Made by a program: the position numbers and the translations under genes
Notes under the pieces: model-generated
Seen by the model: only the letters and a program-made list of their open reading frames with translations
Told to the model about the DNA's origin: nothing
Database searches by the model: none
NCBI GenBank assembly: GCA_028284935.1
Contig: JANQQQ010000022.1
Span: 1-64,000, forward strand
Reading direction: 5' to 3'
DNA length: 64,000 nucleotides
Source: Croceivirga sp.
GTDB taxonomy: Bacteria; Bacteroidota; Bacteroidia; Flavobacteriales; Flavobacteriaceae
In this document: piece by piece, positions 17,536 through 26,709 of the stretch
How the letters are laid out: each line of letters begins with the position of its first letter
Numbering within the stretch: the first letter of the stretch is position 1

Positions 17536-18428
17536 TCAGAAATATAATCTTTCATTTTTTCAGGACCTTCCAGTAAAACCCGTACAATTTGCAAGGTGCC
17601 GTCGGGTTTGGTGTCTATGTGCCATTTTATAAGTGAAATCTCCCCATTGACCAATTCCATCCCCGTAATGCTTCTAGGGTGAACACAACTACCGTCATTG
17701 AAAAAAGGTATTTGACCTGGTTCGGGGAACCTTGGTCTATGGGTGTGCCCTGACATGGTCATCCTTAAATTGTTTTGCAAGATCCACTTTTTGATGCGCC
17801 TCTCAATTCGAATCAGTTCCTTGTAGTTTTTGGCAGGACTTGTAGGGTCTGCGATGCCCACTACCTGAAGGGGTTTCCATAAAACACGGACCAAAAAACG
17901 ACCAATTCGCCAAAAGTTATAATTCCACCAATCCGCCTGGTGTCCATGGCAGCAAAAGAGCTCTTGTCCGGTTTCCTTATGTTTTAGAATAAGACCCTCA
18001 TGATAGGTGATGTCCTCAAAGAGTTCAATATCCTTCCCGTCAATCGGTTCAAAATAACTGGAAAGATGTTTGTTTACATAGCTCGGATCTCGATACACCA
18101 TATCATGGTTTCCCCATACCATGTGCAGGCGGTTTTCCAGATGAAACTTTTTTAAAAGTTGGAAAACATTTTTGTGTGCCTCAAAGATGGCTTCAAAGTG
18201 CAGGTTTTCCCAAAGTTCATCGCCATCCCCCAATTCACAATACTGAAACCCCTCCCGGTAGTAATGGTTTAAGGCATGAAAGTAGATATTTCGGTTATTC
18301 GCAAAATCATCGGCAAAGCTATTGTCCCCCCTATGGCAATCACTGAAAAAAATGAATTTTGATGCATCATCAAACGGAATGATTTTGGCTTTTGAGTATG
18401 CTCTTGTGAGGCGGGCGTTGGAAGACAT
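17532..18428 (-). CDS. Calcineurin-like metallophosphoesterase (LpxH-like)
   Basis: A 298-residue phosphoesterase with the full metal-binding set: D30 and H32 (FFSDCHRGD), D68 (ELGDGDELWE), N107-H108-D109 (GNHD), H161/H163 (CCHGHQAD) and H228/H230 (SGHTHRP). The layout resembles UDP-2,3-diacylglucosamine hydrolases, but it is longer than LpxH and a lipid A role is not shown. It has no signal peptide. Its stop overlaps the stop of the convergent aminotransferase gene by 4 bp. Confidence 0.88.
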   Translation of the reverse strand: MSSNARLTRAYSKAKIIPFDDASKFIFFSDCHRGDNSFADDFANNRNIYFHALNHYYREGFQYCELGDGDELWENLHFEAIFEAHKNVFQLLKKFHLENRLHMVWGNHDMVYRDPSYVNKHLSSYFEPIDGKDIELFEDITYHEGLILKHKETGQELFCCHGHQADWWNYNFWRIGRFLVRVLWKPLQVVGIADPTSPAKNYKELIRIERRIKKWILQNNLRMTMSGHTHRPRFPEPGQIPFFNDGSCVHPRSITGMELVNGEISLIKWHIDTKPDGTLQIVRVLLEGPEKMKDYISD

Positions 18429-18499
18429 GCCCTAAATATCCTAAAAATGTCCAAAAAACCATAAACAAAACGTTAACTAAGAGCAATCTACATCTTTTG

Positions 18500-18507
18500 T
18501 AACTTTG
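18500..18507 (+). promoter_or_regulatory. Candidate -7 box for the GAF-protein gene
   Basis: TAACTTTG matches TAnnTTTG exactly. It includes the in-frame TTG at 18505, so that codon is promoter rather than start, and the ATG at 18535 is the likely start. Confidence 0.45.
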
Positions 18508-18534
18508 ACCCAAAAACAACGACCAAGTATAGGG

Positions 18535-20907
18535 ATGGACGGAAATTACACAGGAGAGGCACCACTTATTCAGCTGGTTAGTTTTAACAAGTTGTTACAA
18601 CACTATGATGCGCAGGCTAAAAGTAAGGACAAGCTTCTTGCAGAACGGGCACGGTATATTTTGGATACGGTAGCGCCTTACCCGGAATTGCGGGAAGGTT
18701 TTGACGACCTCTCAATAATTGATAAAAGAAAGGATATCATTGAGCTGATCCTCACAGATACATTTTCGCCTATTTTAACCCATAATGAGATAAAAACGGC
18801 GTCCATACCCTTTGCCAATCTTGTTTTCAATTCTTCCGAACGATTCAAAAAGATATTGGCGGATGCAGGCGAAGGTTTTGAACTTCAAATGCGCAACCTA
18901 CCTGATAACCTGCATTACATCATGCAAGCTACGGTAATCCTTAACTTCCATTATGGCTTCAAAATGGATTTTAAGCGCCCATTGTTCTATGATATTCCTG
19001 ATGCCAATGGAGTAATGCGGCATTATCGAATTCTGTACAACGCGGATTTTATGGAGATTACGCCCAATGAAAATGCAAAAGAGCTGACCCAATTGGATGT
19101 GGATGAACTGTTGGAGAACTTTGACAATCTGGAGTTGTGGCGCGAAAAAATACCACCCAATAGCTTCACATCAAAAGGCTTTGCCATTTCAAATATGTTT
19201 GATGTATCTGCGGAACATTCCATATCGGAAATCAAGTCGACCCTAATTGGCAACAATAAAAGGGGCAACGACAACTTCATGGATAGTTTCCAGGATACCT
19301 TCAGGTCACTGTTCAACCTAAAGAACATTAATGTTGGGTTTACGGGATACGACCCCAATACCCATCGTTTTTTGAAAATACATGGTAAGGGAATTGAGAG
19401 CCATTTGTTAAAGGGCAAGGAAACCGAGTCATGTGACGCTATGTTATGTGACTTCTCCTATGGGAAGTTACTTGATGAAACTGCTTTCTATGCCATTTCA
19501 AACGTAGAAAAGTTTTTCAAGAAATCTAAAGGAGGCCAGCCTTATAAAAATTTGCATGAGCAAGGTGTTAAAAGTGCCATACTGGCTCCAATTGCCGATG
19601 AGGGAAACCTTTTGGGCGTACTTGAGCTTGTATCCGACAAGGTGAATGAACTCAATAGTATCAATGCCAATAAGCTGTTGGATGTGATGCCATTCATCGT
19701 TTCTGCGGTCTTGCGGTCCATTGAAGAAGAGCAGAATTTGATAGACGCCATCATTCAGCATGAATGTACTACGGTACATTCTTCCGTGTATTGGAAGTTT
19801 CAAGAGGAGGCCAAACGCTTTATGAACGATGAATTGAATGGAAAACAACCCTCCTTTAACGAAATTGTTTTTAAAGAAGTGTATCCTTTATATGGTCAGA
19901 TTGATATCAAGGACTCATCCAAGGAACGGAATTTGGCCATTCAAAGGGACCTAATGATTCAATTGTCGGAGATTCAGGCTGTCTTGGAAATGGCACATAA
20001 GAAATTAAAGTTACCCATTTATGAGGAGTTGACATTTAGGGTGAACAATCATTTGGAAGAAATAAAGGATACCCTCTATACCCATACGGAGCAGGCTGTT
20101 TTTGATTTTGTGCATGAAGAGATCAACCCAGCGTTCCATCATCTGAAGAGGGAGGATAAAGAAATTAAGGTGTTGATTGAGAAGTATGAGTCACAAATTG
20201 ATGCTACTACGGAATCTTACTATGACCATCGTCGCAATTACGATGAAAGTGTCATGGAAATCAATATGAAATTGGCCGCCTTGTTGGATAAGAAACAACA
20301 AGAATCGCAACTCATGTTTCCTCATTATTTTGAGCGCTATAAAACCGATGGGGTGGAACACAATATGTACATTGGTAGTTCCATCGCCAATGATCGTACT
20401 TTTGATGAGCTGTACTTGAACAACTTAAGGTTATGGCAGTTGCAGACTATGGTGGAAATGGAAAATAAACACTACTCCTTAAAGCCCCATTTACCCGTTC
20501 CGTTGGATGTGGCTTCCCTACTGCTTGTTTACAGTACGCCATTAGCCATACGTTTTCGTATGGACGAGAAAAAGTTTGATGTGGACGGTACGTACAATGC
20601 GCGCTATGAAATTATCAAAAAGCGCATTGACAAATCCACGATTAAGGGGACCAATGAGCGATTGACCCAAAAGGGAAAGTTGGCCATTGTGTATTCCCAA
20701 AAGAAAGATGAACGGGAGTATTTGCGATATGTTCATTTTTTGAAGGCCAAAGGATATTTCACCAATACTATTGAGATTGTGGAATTGGAAGGTTTACAAG
20801 GGGTCACTGGGCTAAAGGCCATCCGCGCGGAAATCCTCTACAAAACGGATGCTTCATCCGAAAAAACGTACACCTACGATGATTTGATGGAGGAGTTGAA
20901 GAATTAA
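18535..20907 (+). CDS. Large GAF-domain protein of unknown function
   Basis: A 790-residue soluble protein. A helical N-terminal part (about 1-240) is followed by a GAF-like domain (about 255-410, with INVGFTGYDPNTHRFLKIHG and GVKSAILAPIADEGNLLGVLELVSD). A long helical C-terminal region (about 420-790) has coiled-coil character. There is no kinase, cyclase or DNA-binding domain, so the output is not evident. It looks like a conserved Bacteroidota sensor protein without a named function. ATG 18535 follows a matched -7 box, whereas the alternative TTG at 18505 lies inside that box. Confidence 0.75.
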   Translation: MDGNYTGEAPLIQLVSFNKLLQHYDAQAKSKDKLLAERARYILDTVAPYPELREGFDDLSIIDKRKDIIELILTDTFSPILTHNEIKTASIPFANLVFNSSERFKKILADAGEGFELQMRNLPDNLHYIMQATVILNFHYGFKMDFKRPLFYDIPDANGVMRHYRILYNADFMEITPNENAKELTQLDVDELLENFDNLELWREKIPPNSFTSKGFAISNMFDVSAEHSISEIKSTLIGNNKRGNDNFMDSFQDTFRSLFNLKNINVGFTGYDPNTHRFLKIHGKGIESHLLKGKETESCDAMLCDFSYGKLLDETAFYAISNVEKFFKKSKGGQPYKNLHEQGVKSAILAPIADEGNLLGVLELVSDKVNELNSINANKLLDVMPFIVSAVLRSIEEEQNLIDAIIQHECTTVHSSVYWKFQEEAKRFMNDELNGKQPSFNEIVFKEVYPLYGQIDIKDSSKERNLAIQRDLMIQLSEIQAVLEMAHKKLKLPIYEELTFRVNNHLEEIKDTLYTHTEQAVFDFVHEEINPAFHHLKREDKEIKVLIEKYESQIDATTESYYDHRRNYDESVMEINMKLAALLDKKQQESQLMFPHYFERYKTDGVEHNMYIGSSIANDRTFDELYLNNLRLWQLQTMVEMENKHYSLKPHLPVPLDVASLLLVYSTPLAIRFRMDEKKFDVDGTYNARYEIIKKRIDKSTIKGTNERLTQKGKLAIVYSQKKDEREYLRYVHFLKAKGYFTNTIEIVELEGLQGVTGLKAIRAEILYKTDASSEKTYTYDDLMEELKN

Positions 20908-22100
20908 CTAAGGCGTGCCGAGCCCCCAAAAAAGTGAAAGGATATACCAAAAGCAATCACCGAGACCACAATACCTATGATGAATATGGTGTAGGTCAAT
21001 CGTAAAATCTTATATTTTCTATCCAGCACCAAACCCAAGAAATAGAGGTCCTTGGTCAGGGAAGAGTAGATGTACTCCTTATCCTTTACCAATTCTTGAA
21101 TGGCCCATTCATAATCATTTAGGCTCATTTTATGAAAATTTCCGAAGAAAAGTAAATTCACTTTTTTTTGTTCAACGTCTTCTTTGGTGAATTTGCCACT
21201 GGTCACATTGGGTCGCGTAGCCAATACGGCCAAAATCATGGAAATAACACTAAAGGTGATAAAGATGACAGTGGGGTAAATTAAATAGGTATTGGAAGGA
21301 TTATCCAGTTTTGGAATCAAGTTGGATAAGGCTACAGAAATAATAATGGCATTTACGGACAACAGAATATTTGCTTTGGTATCCGCAATATCACTGAGGG
21401 TCAGATGGTTCTTTAGGGTTACCCGGTAGAGGGTCTGTATCCCCCGATCGGGGCTTTCACTTTTATATTTTGCTTTGAGGGCCTCTTTTTTGGCAATTTC
21501 CTTTTCGGTTTTCTTTTCTTTTACCAGTTGTTTTAGATTCCTTTCTTTTCCAGGCTCCCAATTCTCTTTGGCATATTCTGTATGGAATTCATGCTCATTT
21601 CTGAACATCTTTATATTAATGTCCCTCCATTCTTTTTGGGAATACGTTGCCATCCCTAAAAGATCCAATTCGTCCTTTAGAAAATCTGTGGTCTCCCAAT
21701 AACTGCTTTGGGCAAAATGGGAGGCATCAGCGTCCCTGATAATTTTTTCTGGCAAATTGGTAGGATCATGATAGCGTTCTGTTGCCATAATGATGGACTG
21801 AATTGAGTCCACACCTTCAGGAGCATATCCTTCCGATCTAAGGAATTTGCTGGCAATTGCACCACTTCTCTTTTCGTGTTCATTTGTTCCTTTTGTATAT
21901 CCCGTATCATGAAACCAAGCAGCCAACAAGATTTCCTCTTTTGTTTTGGCATCAATTTCGGTATAATGTTCCAAGAGCTTTTTTGTGCTTTTAACAACGC
22001 GCTGGGTGTGCTTTAAGTTATGGTAGAGAAAATTGGAATCCAATTCGGTCTCCAAAAGATTTGTGACAAAATCTTCAGCTTTTTGAACGATTTCCGACAT
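20904..22100 (-). CDS. HD phosphohydrolase fused to Pycsar-type transmembrane effector domain
   Basis: A 398-residue fusion. Residues 1-180 are an HD domain with H31 (NLKHTQRV), H64-D65 (AWFHDTGY) and a later D123. A charged linker (about 190-215) leads to a Pycsar effector transmembrane module (about 222-398). This module opens with the signature LSDIADTKANILLSVNAIII and has about three or four hydrophobic segments (245-262, 272-294, 368-390). In Pycsar defence, such domains respond to cCMP or cUMP made by a partner pyrimidine cyclase and damage the membrane. No cyclase lies within the window. The HD part might degrade the signal nucleotide or have a housekeeping role. ATG 22100 is preferred to the longer start at 22154, which would overlap the divergent gene. 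It is convergent with the GAF gene, overlapping by 4 bp. Confidence 0.83.
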   Translation of the reverse strand: MSEIVQKAEDFVTNLLETELDSNFLYHNLKHTQRVVKSTKKLLEHYTEIDAKTKEEILLAAWFHDTGYTKGTNEHEKRSGAIASKFLRSEGYAPEGVDSIQSIIMATERYHDPTNLPEKIIRDADASHFAQSSYWETTDFLKDELDLLGMATYSQKEWRDINIKMFRNEHEFHTEYAKENWEPGKERNLKQLVKEKKTEKEIAKKEALKAKYKSESPDRGIQTLYRVTLKNHLTLSDIADTKANILLSVNAIIISVALSNLIPKLDNPSNTYLIYPTVIFITFSVISMILAVLATRPNVTSGKFTKEDVEQKKVNLLFFGNFHKMSLNDYEWAIQELVKDKEYIYSSLTKDLYFLGLVLDRKYKILRLTYTIFIIGIVVSVIAFGISFHFFGGSARLS

Positions 22101-22117
22101 AGTTGTATATTGAATAA

Positions 22118-22137
22118 TCCAAAATACAAATTTTGGA
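22118..22137. promoter_or_regulatory. 8-4-8 inverted repeat in a divergent intergenic region
   Basis: The arms TCCAAAAT and ATTTTGGA flank ACAA in the 52-bp gap between the HD-Pycsar gene and the phosphoesterase-barrel gene. The position suits a shared operator. Confidence 0.4.
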
Positions 22138-22152
22138 ACGAAGCTCTTAACC

Positions 22153-25100
22153 ATGAAAAGAATTTACCTAACCGCCGCATCCCTACTTTTAATCTCAAGT
22201 TGTGCTACCTACAAGGCAAAATATGCTGAAATGCCATTCCAAAAACCAAATAAAAGTCAAATAGTTGAACCCGCCCATACCTTCTATCTCATTGGGGATG
22301 CTGGCTTGTCACCCATGGGACAATTGAACCCGGTACTGAAAGCTTTTCAATCGGAGCTTTCCACAGCACCCAAAAAAAGTACTGCCATTTTTCTGGGGGA
22401 CAATATTTACCCTGCCGGATTACCTAAAAAGGATAGTAAGCAGGCCTATGAAGCTGCAAAAAGCCATTTGGATGCACAAATCCAATCTGTTCGGGAGTAT
22501 GGGGGACAAACCATCTTTATTCCTGGTAATCATGATTGGTATGGTGATGGATTGAAGGGATTAAAGCGGCAAGAAAAATATATTGAAGACCATATGAAAG
22601 GAAAGGATGTATTTCTCCCTGAAAATGGTTGTCCTTTGGAAAAAGTCGAGATTAGTGATGATATCGTTCTGCTCGTTATTGATACGCAATGGTACTTGGA
22701 GGATTGGGACAAGCATCCTGGTATTAATGATGATTGTGAAATTAAGGACAGGGGAAAATTCTTGGATGAATTGGAGGGTCATATCAAAAAGAATAGGGGC
22801 AAAACCACCTTGATTGCATTGCACAATCCCATGTTTACCTATGGTTCCCATGGAGGCCAGTTTTCCTTCAAACAGCATATTTTCCCAACAGGAGGCAACC
22901 TCCCGCTTCCTTTTCTAGGAACGTTGGTGAACGTACTCAGAAGAACGTCTGGAGCCTCCAATGCCGACCAGTCCAACAAAATGTACAATGAATTAAAAAA
23001 ACGAATAGTAACCTTGGCCCAATATTCGGAGAAGGTGATTTTTGTTTCGGGTCACGAACATACCTTACAATACATTGTTGAGGAGAACACGCCACAAATT
23101 GTCAGTGGTTCAGGAGCCAAAAAGGGAGCCACTCGATTATTGAATGGTAGCCAATTCTCAACCGGTCAAATGGGATATGCAATTTTAAAGGTGTATTCCG
23201 ATGGATCTTCCAAGGTAAAGTTTATTGGGGTAGAAGATGATTCGAAAATGGACCTGTTCGAGTCACAAGTACTCCCAGCAAATAGGAAGGCCATAGCATT
23301 TAAAGGGGATTCCGATTTCCCTTCGCATATGGAAGCCTCCATTTATACCGATGAAGAGGTCGATAAAACTGGATTTTACAAATGGGTCTGGGGAGAGCGC
23401 TACAGAAAATATTACAATACCAGGGTAAAAGCCCCCACCGTGGATTTGGATACCCTTTACGGCGGATTGTCACCTGTTCGAAAAGGTGGAGGTAACCAGT
23501 CTAAATCATTGCGGCTACAGCATAAGGATGGTAGGCAGTTTGTGATGCGTGCGCTTCGCAAAAGTGCGGAATTATATTTACAGGCAATGGCCTTTCAAGA
23601 AAAATATGTGGTAGGGGAGTTTGAAGATACGTTTACGGAATCCGTCCTTAAAGACTTTTATACGGGGTCTCACCCTTATGCCCCCTTTACCGTTGGAGCG
23701 CTATCGGATGCCGTAGGAATTTATCACACCAATCCCCTATTGTTTTACGTTCCCAAACAGCGGGCATTGGAAGACTTCAATAGTGAGTTTGGAGATGAAC
23801 TTTATATGATTGAAGAGCATGTTTCCGACGGGCATAATTTAAAGAGTTTTGGAGAAACGAAAAAGATCGAAAGCACCGATGACTTGATCAAGAAGCTTCG
23901 AAGGGATGAGGAATACCAACTGGATGCCATGGCCTATGCCAAAGCACGCCTCTTCGATATGCTTATTGGTGATTGGGACCGTCATGTTGACCAGTGGCGC
24001 TGGGCCCAATTCAAACAGGAAGATGGCACTAAGGTGTTTCGACCAATTCCAAGAGATCGTGACCAAGCATTTTCCATTATGGGTGATGGGGCCTTGATGA
24101 ACTTCGCTACAAGGGCCATACCTGGCCTCCGTTTGTTTGAAGGTTTTGAAGAAGAATTTCGCAGTGTAAAAGGTTTCAACTCTTCCCCTAAGACCTTTGC
24201 CCTTGATATGGCACTACTTTCCGAAACTACTTTGGAAGATTGGGTGAATCAGGCCAGATTTCTTCAGCAGAATTTGGATGCCTCTACCCTCGATAGGGCC
24301 TTTGAACAATTTCCTGAAGAAGTTAGGGATGAAACGGTGGATGGAATAAAGAGGACGTTTTTAAAGCGGAAAGAAAGTTTGGTTGAAGTAGCCAAGGAAT
24401 ATTATGGCATACTAAATAAATACAGTGTGATTACGGGAACTGATAAAGACGATCATTTTGTAATCACCGATTCCGGAAAGGGTAATTTGGATGTTAAGGG
24501 TTATCGAATCAAAGGCGGTAAAAAAGCGGATGTATTTTTTGATAAGGAGTTTTCCCCAGAATTCAATAAGGAAATTTGGGTGTATGGCCTTGACGATGAC
24601 GACATTCTTGAGGTGGTTGGGAATTCCGGTAAAATCAAGGTTCGCTTAATCGGAGGTCAGAATAATGATGTCTATAAAATCAACGAAAAGTCCAGAAATG
24701 TTCATGTATATGATTTTAAGGATAAGAAAAACACCTATGATGAGGCCTTTGGGGGAAAACTCCATAAAATCAATGATTATGATACAAATACCTATCAATT
24801 CCTAAAAGTAAAAGCCAGTAATAATCAGTTCCTGCCTACAATTGGTTTCAATCCGGATGATGGATTAAGTATAGGTTTTGTCAATACCTATACCTTCAAC
24901 GGATTTCGGCAGAATCCGTTTACCCAACAGCATACCTTCAGTGGGGGATTTTATTTTGCCACAAGTGGATTTGATTTGAGGTATTCCGGGGAATTTGCCA
25001 ACGTATTTGAAAAAGTGAATCTGGAACTGGAGGCTCGTTTTACAAGTCCAAATTTTGCAATCAACTTCTTTGGCTTTGGGAATGATACCCCAAATTTTGA

Positions 25101-25857
25101 TGAGGATTTGGAGCTGGATTTTAATCGGGTAAAGATTAGACAATTTCATTTTTCTCCTTCATTGGTTTGGAGGGGCTTTTTGGGTTCCAAGGTAAAGTTG
25201 GGAGTGAGCTACGAAAACTTTGAAGTAGAAGAGACTGAGGATAGGTTTATTGAAGGATTCTTTACGGATCAAGGAAGAGATCCCCAACAAGATTTCTTTG
25301 GAATCAACGCCAGTTACGAATATTCAAATTCGGATAATGAAGCATTCCCTACCATGGGAATGGCATTTTCCCTAGAGGGAGGTTATACCATGAATTTAAG
25401 TGATTCCGAACGTGCTTTTGGTTATTTTATCCCCTCCCTGTCATTTGACTACAGATTGGTTCCCAGCGGCCAATTGGTTTTGGCTACGCAATTCAGGGGG
25501 CACTTTAATATCGGGGATGATTTTGAGTTTTATCAGGCTGCCAGTATCGGCGCCAATAATGGACTACGAGGATTTAGGTTTCAACGGTTTACGGGGAAAA
25601 CAGCATATTTTCAAAACACCGACTTACGATTGAGTTTTCGAGAGCAAAAAACAGGATTGTTGCCGGTCACTCCGGGTATTTATGGAGGATTCGATTACGG
25701 CCGCGTCTGGTTGCCGGATGACGATTCGGATACATGGCATAATTCTTACGGAGGAGGGTTTTTTGTAAATGGGGCCGATATCCTATCGTTCAATGCAGGC
25801 CTTTTCAACAGCTCGGACGGAATTCGCTTCGCCTTTGGACTAGGGTTTGGATTTTAA
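22153..25857 (+). CDS. Metallophosphoesterase / kinase-like / outer-membrane barrel fusion lipoprotein
   Basis: A 1234-residue exported protein with a lipobox (ISSC, C17). Residues about 42-360 are a calcineurin-like phosphoesterase: D49 (IGDAG), D83-N84 (LGDNIYP), N126-H127-D128 (GNHDW), HNPMF and SGHEHTLQY. Residues about 430-720 lack an obvious family, but contain a G606-DWDRH stretch and, 28 residues on, R634-DRDQAF. This spacing recalls the catalytic and metal-binding loops of atypical kinases (FAM20/PI4K type), which is an inference. A beta-rich linker with GGQNNDVY follows. From about residue 890 it is an Omp85/bacterial-surface-antigen barrel ending GLGFGF. Its 3' end overlaps the convergent propeller gene by 18 bp. 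Confidence 0.85.
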   Translation: MKRIYLTAASLLLISSCATYKAKYAEMPFQKPNKSQIVEPAHTFYLIGDAGLSPMGQLNPVLKAFQSELSTAPKKSTAIFLGDNIYPAGLPKKDSKQAYEAAKSHLDAQIQSVREYGGQTIFIPGNHDWYGDGLKGLKRQEKYIEDHMKGKDVFLPENGCPLEKVEISDDIVLLVIDTQWYLEDWDKHPGINDDCEIKDRGKFLDELEGHIKKNRGKTTLIALHNPMFTYGSHGGQFSFKQHIFPTGGNLPLPFLGTLVNVLRRTSGASNADQSNKMYNELKKRIVTLAQYSEKVIFVSGHEHTLQYIVEENTPQIVSGSGAKKGATRLLNGSQFSTGQMGYAILKVYSDGSSKVKFIGVEDDSKMDLFESQVLPANRKAIAFKGDSDFPSHMEASIYTDEEVDKTGFYKWVWGERYRKYYNTRVKAPTVDLDTLYGGLSPVRKGGGNQSKSLRLQHKDGRQFVMRALRKSAELYLQAMAFQEKYVVGEFEDTFTESVLKDFYTGSHPYAPFTVGALSDAVGIYHTNPLLFYVPKQRALEDFNSEFGDELYMIEEHVSDGHNLKSFGETKKIESTDDLIKKLRRDEEYQLDAMAYAKARLFDMLIGDWDRHVDQWRWAQFKQEDGTKVFRPIPRDRDQAFSIMGDGALMNFATRAIPGLRLFEGFEEEFRSVKGFNSSPKTFALDMALLSETTLEDWVNQARFLQQNLDASTLDRAFEQFPEEVRDETVDGIKRTFLKRKESLVEVAKEYYGILNKYSVITGTDKDDHFVITDSGKGNLDVKGYRIKGGKKADVFFDKEFSPEFNKEIWVYGLDDDDILEVVGNSGKIKVRLIGGQNNDVYKINEKSRNVHVYDFKDKKNTYDEAFGGKLHKINDYDTNTYQFLKVKASNNQFLPTIGFNPDDGLSIGFVNTYTFNGFRQNPFTQQHTFSGGFYFATSGFDLRYSGEFANVFEKVNLELEARFTSPNFAINFFGFGNDTPNFDEDLELDFNRVKIRQFHFSPSLVWRGFLGSKVKLGVSYENFEVEETEDRFIEGFFTDQGRDPQQDFFGINASYEYSNSDNEAFPTMGMAFSLEGGYTMNLSDSERAFGYFIPSLSFDYRLVPSGQLVLATQFRGHFNIGDDFEFYQAASIGANNGLRGFRFQRFTGKTAYFQNTDLRLSFREQKTGLLPVTPGIYGGFDYGRVWLPDDDSDTWHNSYGGGFFVNGADILSFNAGLFNSSDGIRFAFGLGFGF

Positions 25858-26709
25858 TTCATATTTATAAAGATTCCGTCCTTTGGTTTTGGATTGCTCA
25901 TCGGCAATAAGTAAGGTGTTTTCACCCAAAAAGCATACAGATTCAATTTGGGTAGGATATTGCAAATCAACAGTGGTTACTTTTGGTGAGGAAAAATTTT
26001 CGAAATCAAACTCGGTCAAGAGGTAAATAAAGCCATATCCGATAAGAACGATGGTTTTTCCATCTGCTGAAACGTCAGCACCAGTCACCGAACAGTGATC
26101 TTGATTTGTACAAAGGGTAAATTCTCCCAGAAACTCCGCTTTATGTTCACCTTTTTTATCGGGGACCCTATAGGCTAACGTTTTTCCTGAATAAGGTCTT
26201 GAGCGATTTTTCGTAAAAACATAGAAATAACCGTTCCAGTGAAAAAAGCCTTCAGCATCGAAAAGAAGTTCACTTTTTCTGGGAGGAAAGTCCTTTTGCT
26301 GGGGATAGTAAAACTTAATCTTTAGCGCTTTTGGAGTTTTTTTGTCCAACTGCTCTTTTGGAATACGGTAAATGACTAAGTCTTTTCGGTCATTATGGTT
26401 ATTGCCAAAATCTCCGATATAAACAGTCCCTTCCCGGGAAATGGTCAAATCTTCCCAATCTCCGTTTTTGGCATTCTCAATTTTAAGTTTTTTTACGGGA
26501 TTTCCCTTCAAGTCCAGTTGGTAGAGTACGTCTTTGTTTCCATTGTCCTCAATGGCCCAAAGCTTACCTTCTTTGTCCATGTCAATACCGGAAATCTCGG
26601 AGAGTTGTGATGGAAAACGTCCTAGATACTCAAGTTTTCCAAAATACGCTTGTTGGGCGCAGGACTGCATCATCAATAGTAATCCCGTATAGAAAGCCCA
26701 TTTATTCAT
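25840..26709 (-). CDS. Beta-propeller lipoprotein of unknown function
   Basis: A 289-residue protein with a lipobox (MQSC, C17 of the longest start). Repeated blades follow, resembling SdiA-regulated/phytase-like propellers: SEISGIDMDKEGKLWAIEDN, GDWEDLTISREGTVYIGDFG, SELLFDAEGFFHWNGYFYVF and SVTGADVSADGKTIVLIGYG. The acidic loops could bind calcium. It is the last gene of a six-gene minus-strand operon and overlaps the upstream GyrI-like/SRPBCC gene by 8 bp. The substrate or ligand is unknown. Confidence 0.78.
   Translation of the reverse strand: MNKWAFYTGLLLMMQSCAQQAYFGKLEYLGRFPSQLSEISGIDMDKEGKLWAIEDNGNKDVLYQLDLKGNPVKKLKIENAKNGDWEDLTISREGTVYIGDFGNNHNDRKDLVIYRIPKEQLDKKTPKALKIKFYYPQQKDFPPRKSELLFDAEGFFHWNGYFYVFTKNRSRPYSGKTLAYRVPDKKGEHKAEFLGEFTLCTNQDHCSVTGADVSADGKTIVLIGYGFIYLLTEFDFENFSSPKVTTVDLQYPTQIESVCFLGENTLLIADEQSKTKGRNLYKYELKSKP

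Noticed and set aside
20904-22100. A complete Pycsar defence operon
   Set aside because: No pyrimidine cyclase gene lies on either side. The neighbours are a GAF protein and a phosphoesterase-barrel fusion, so only the effector-type domain can be claimed.
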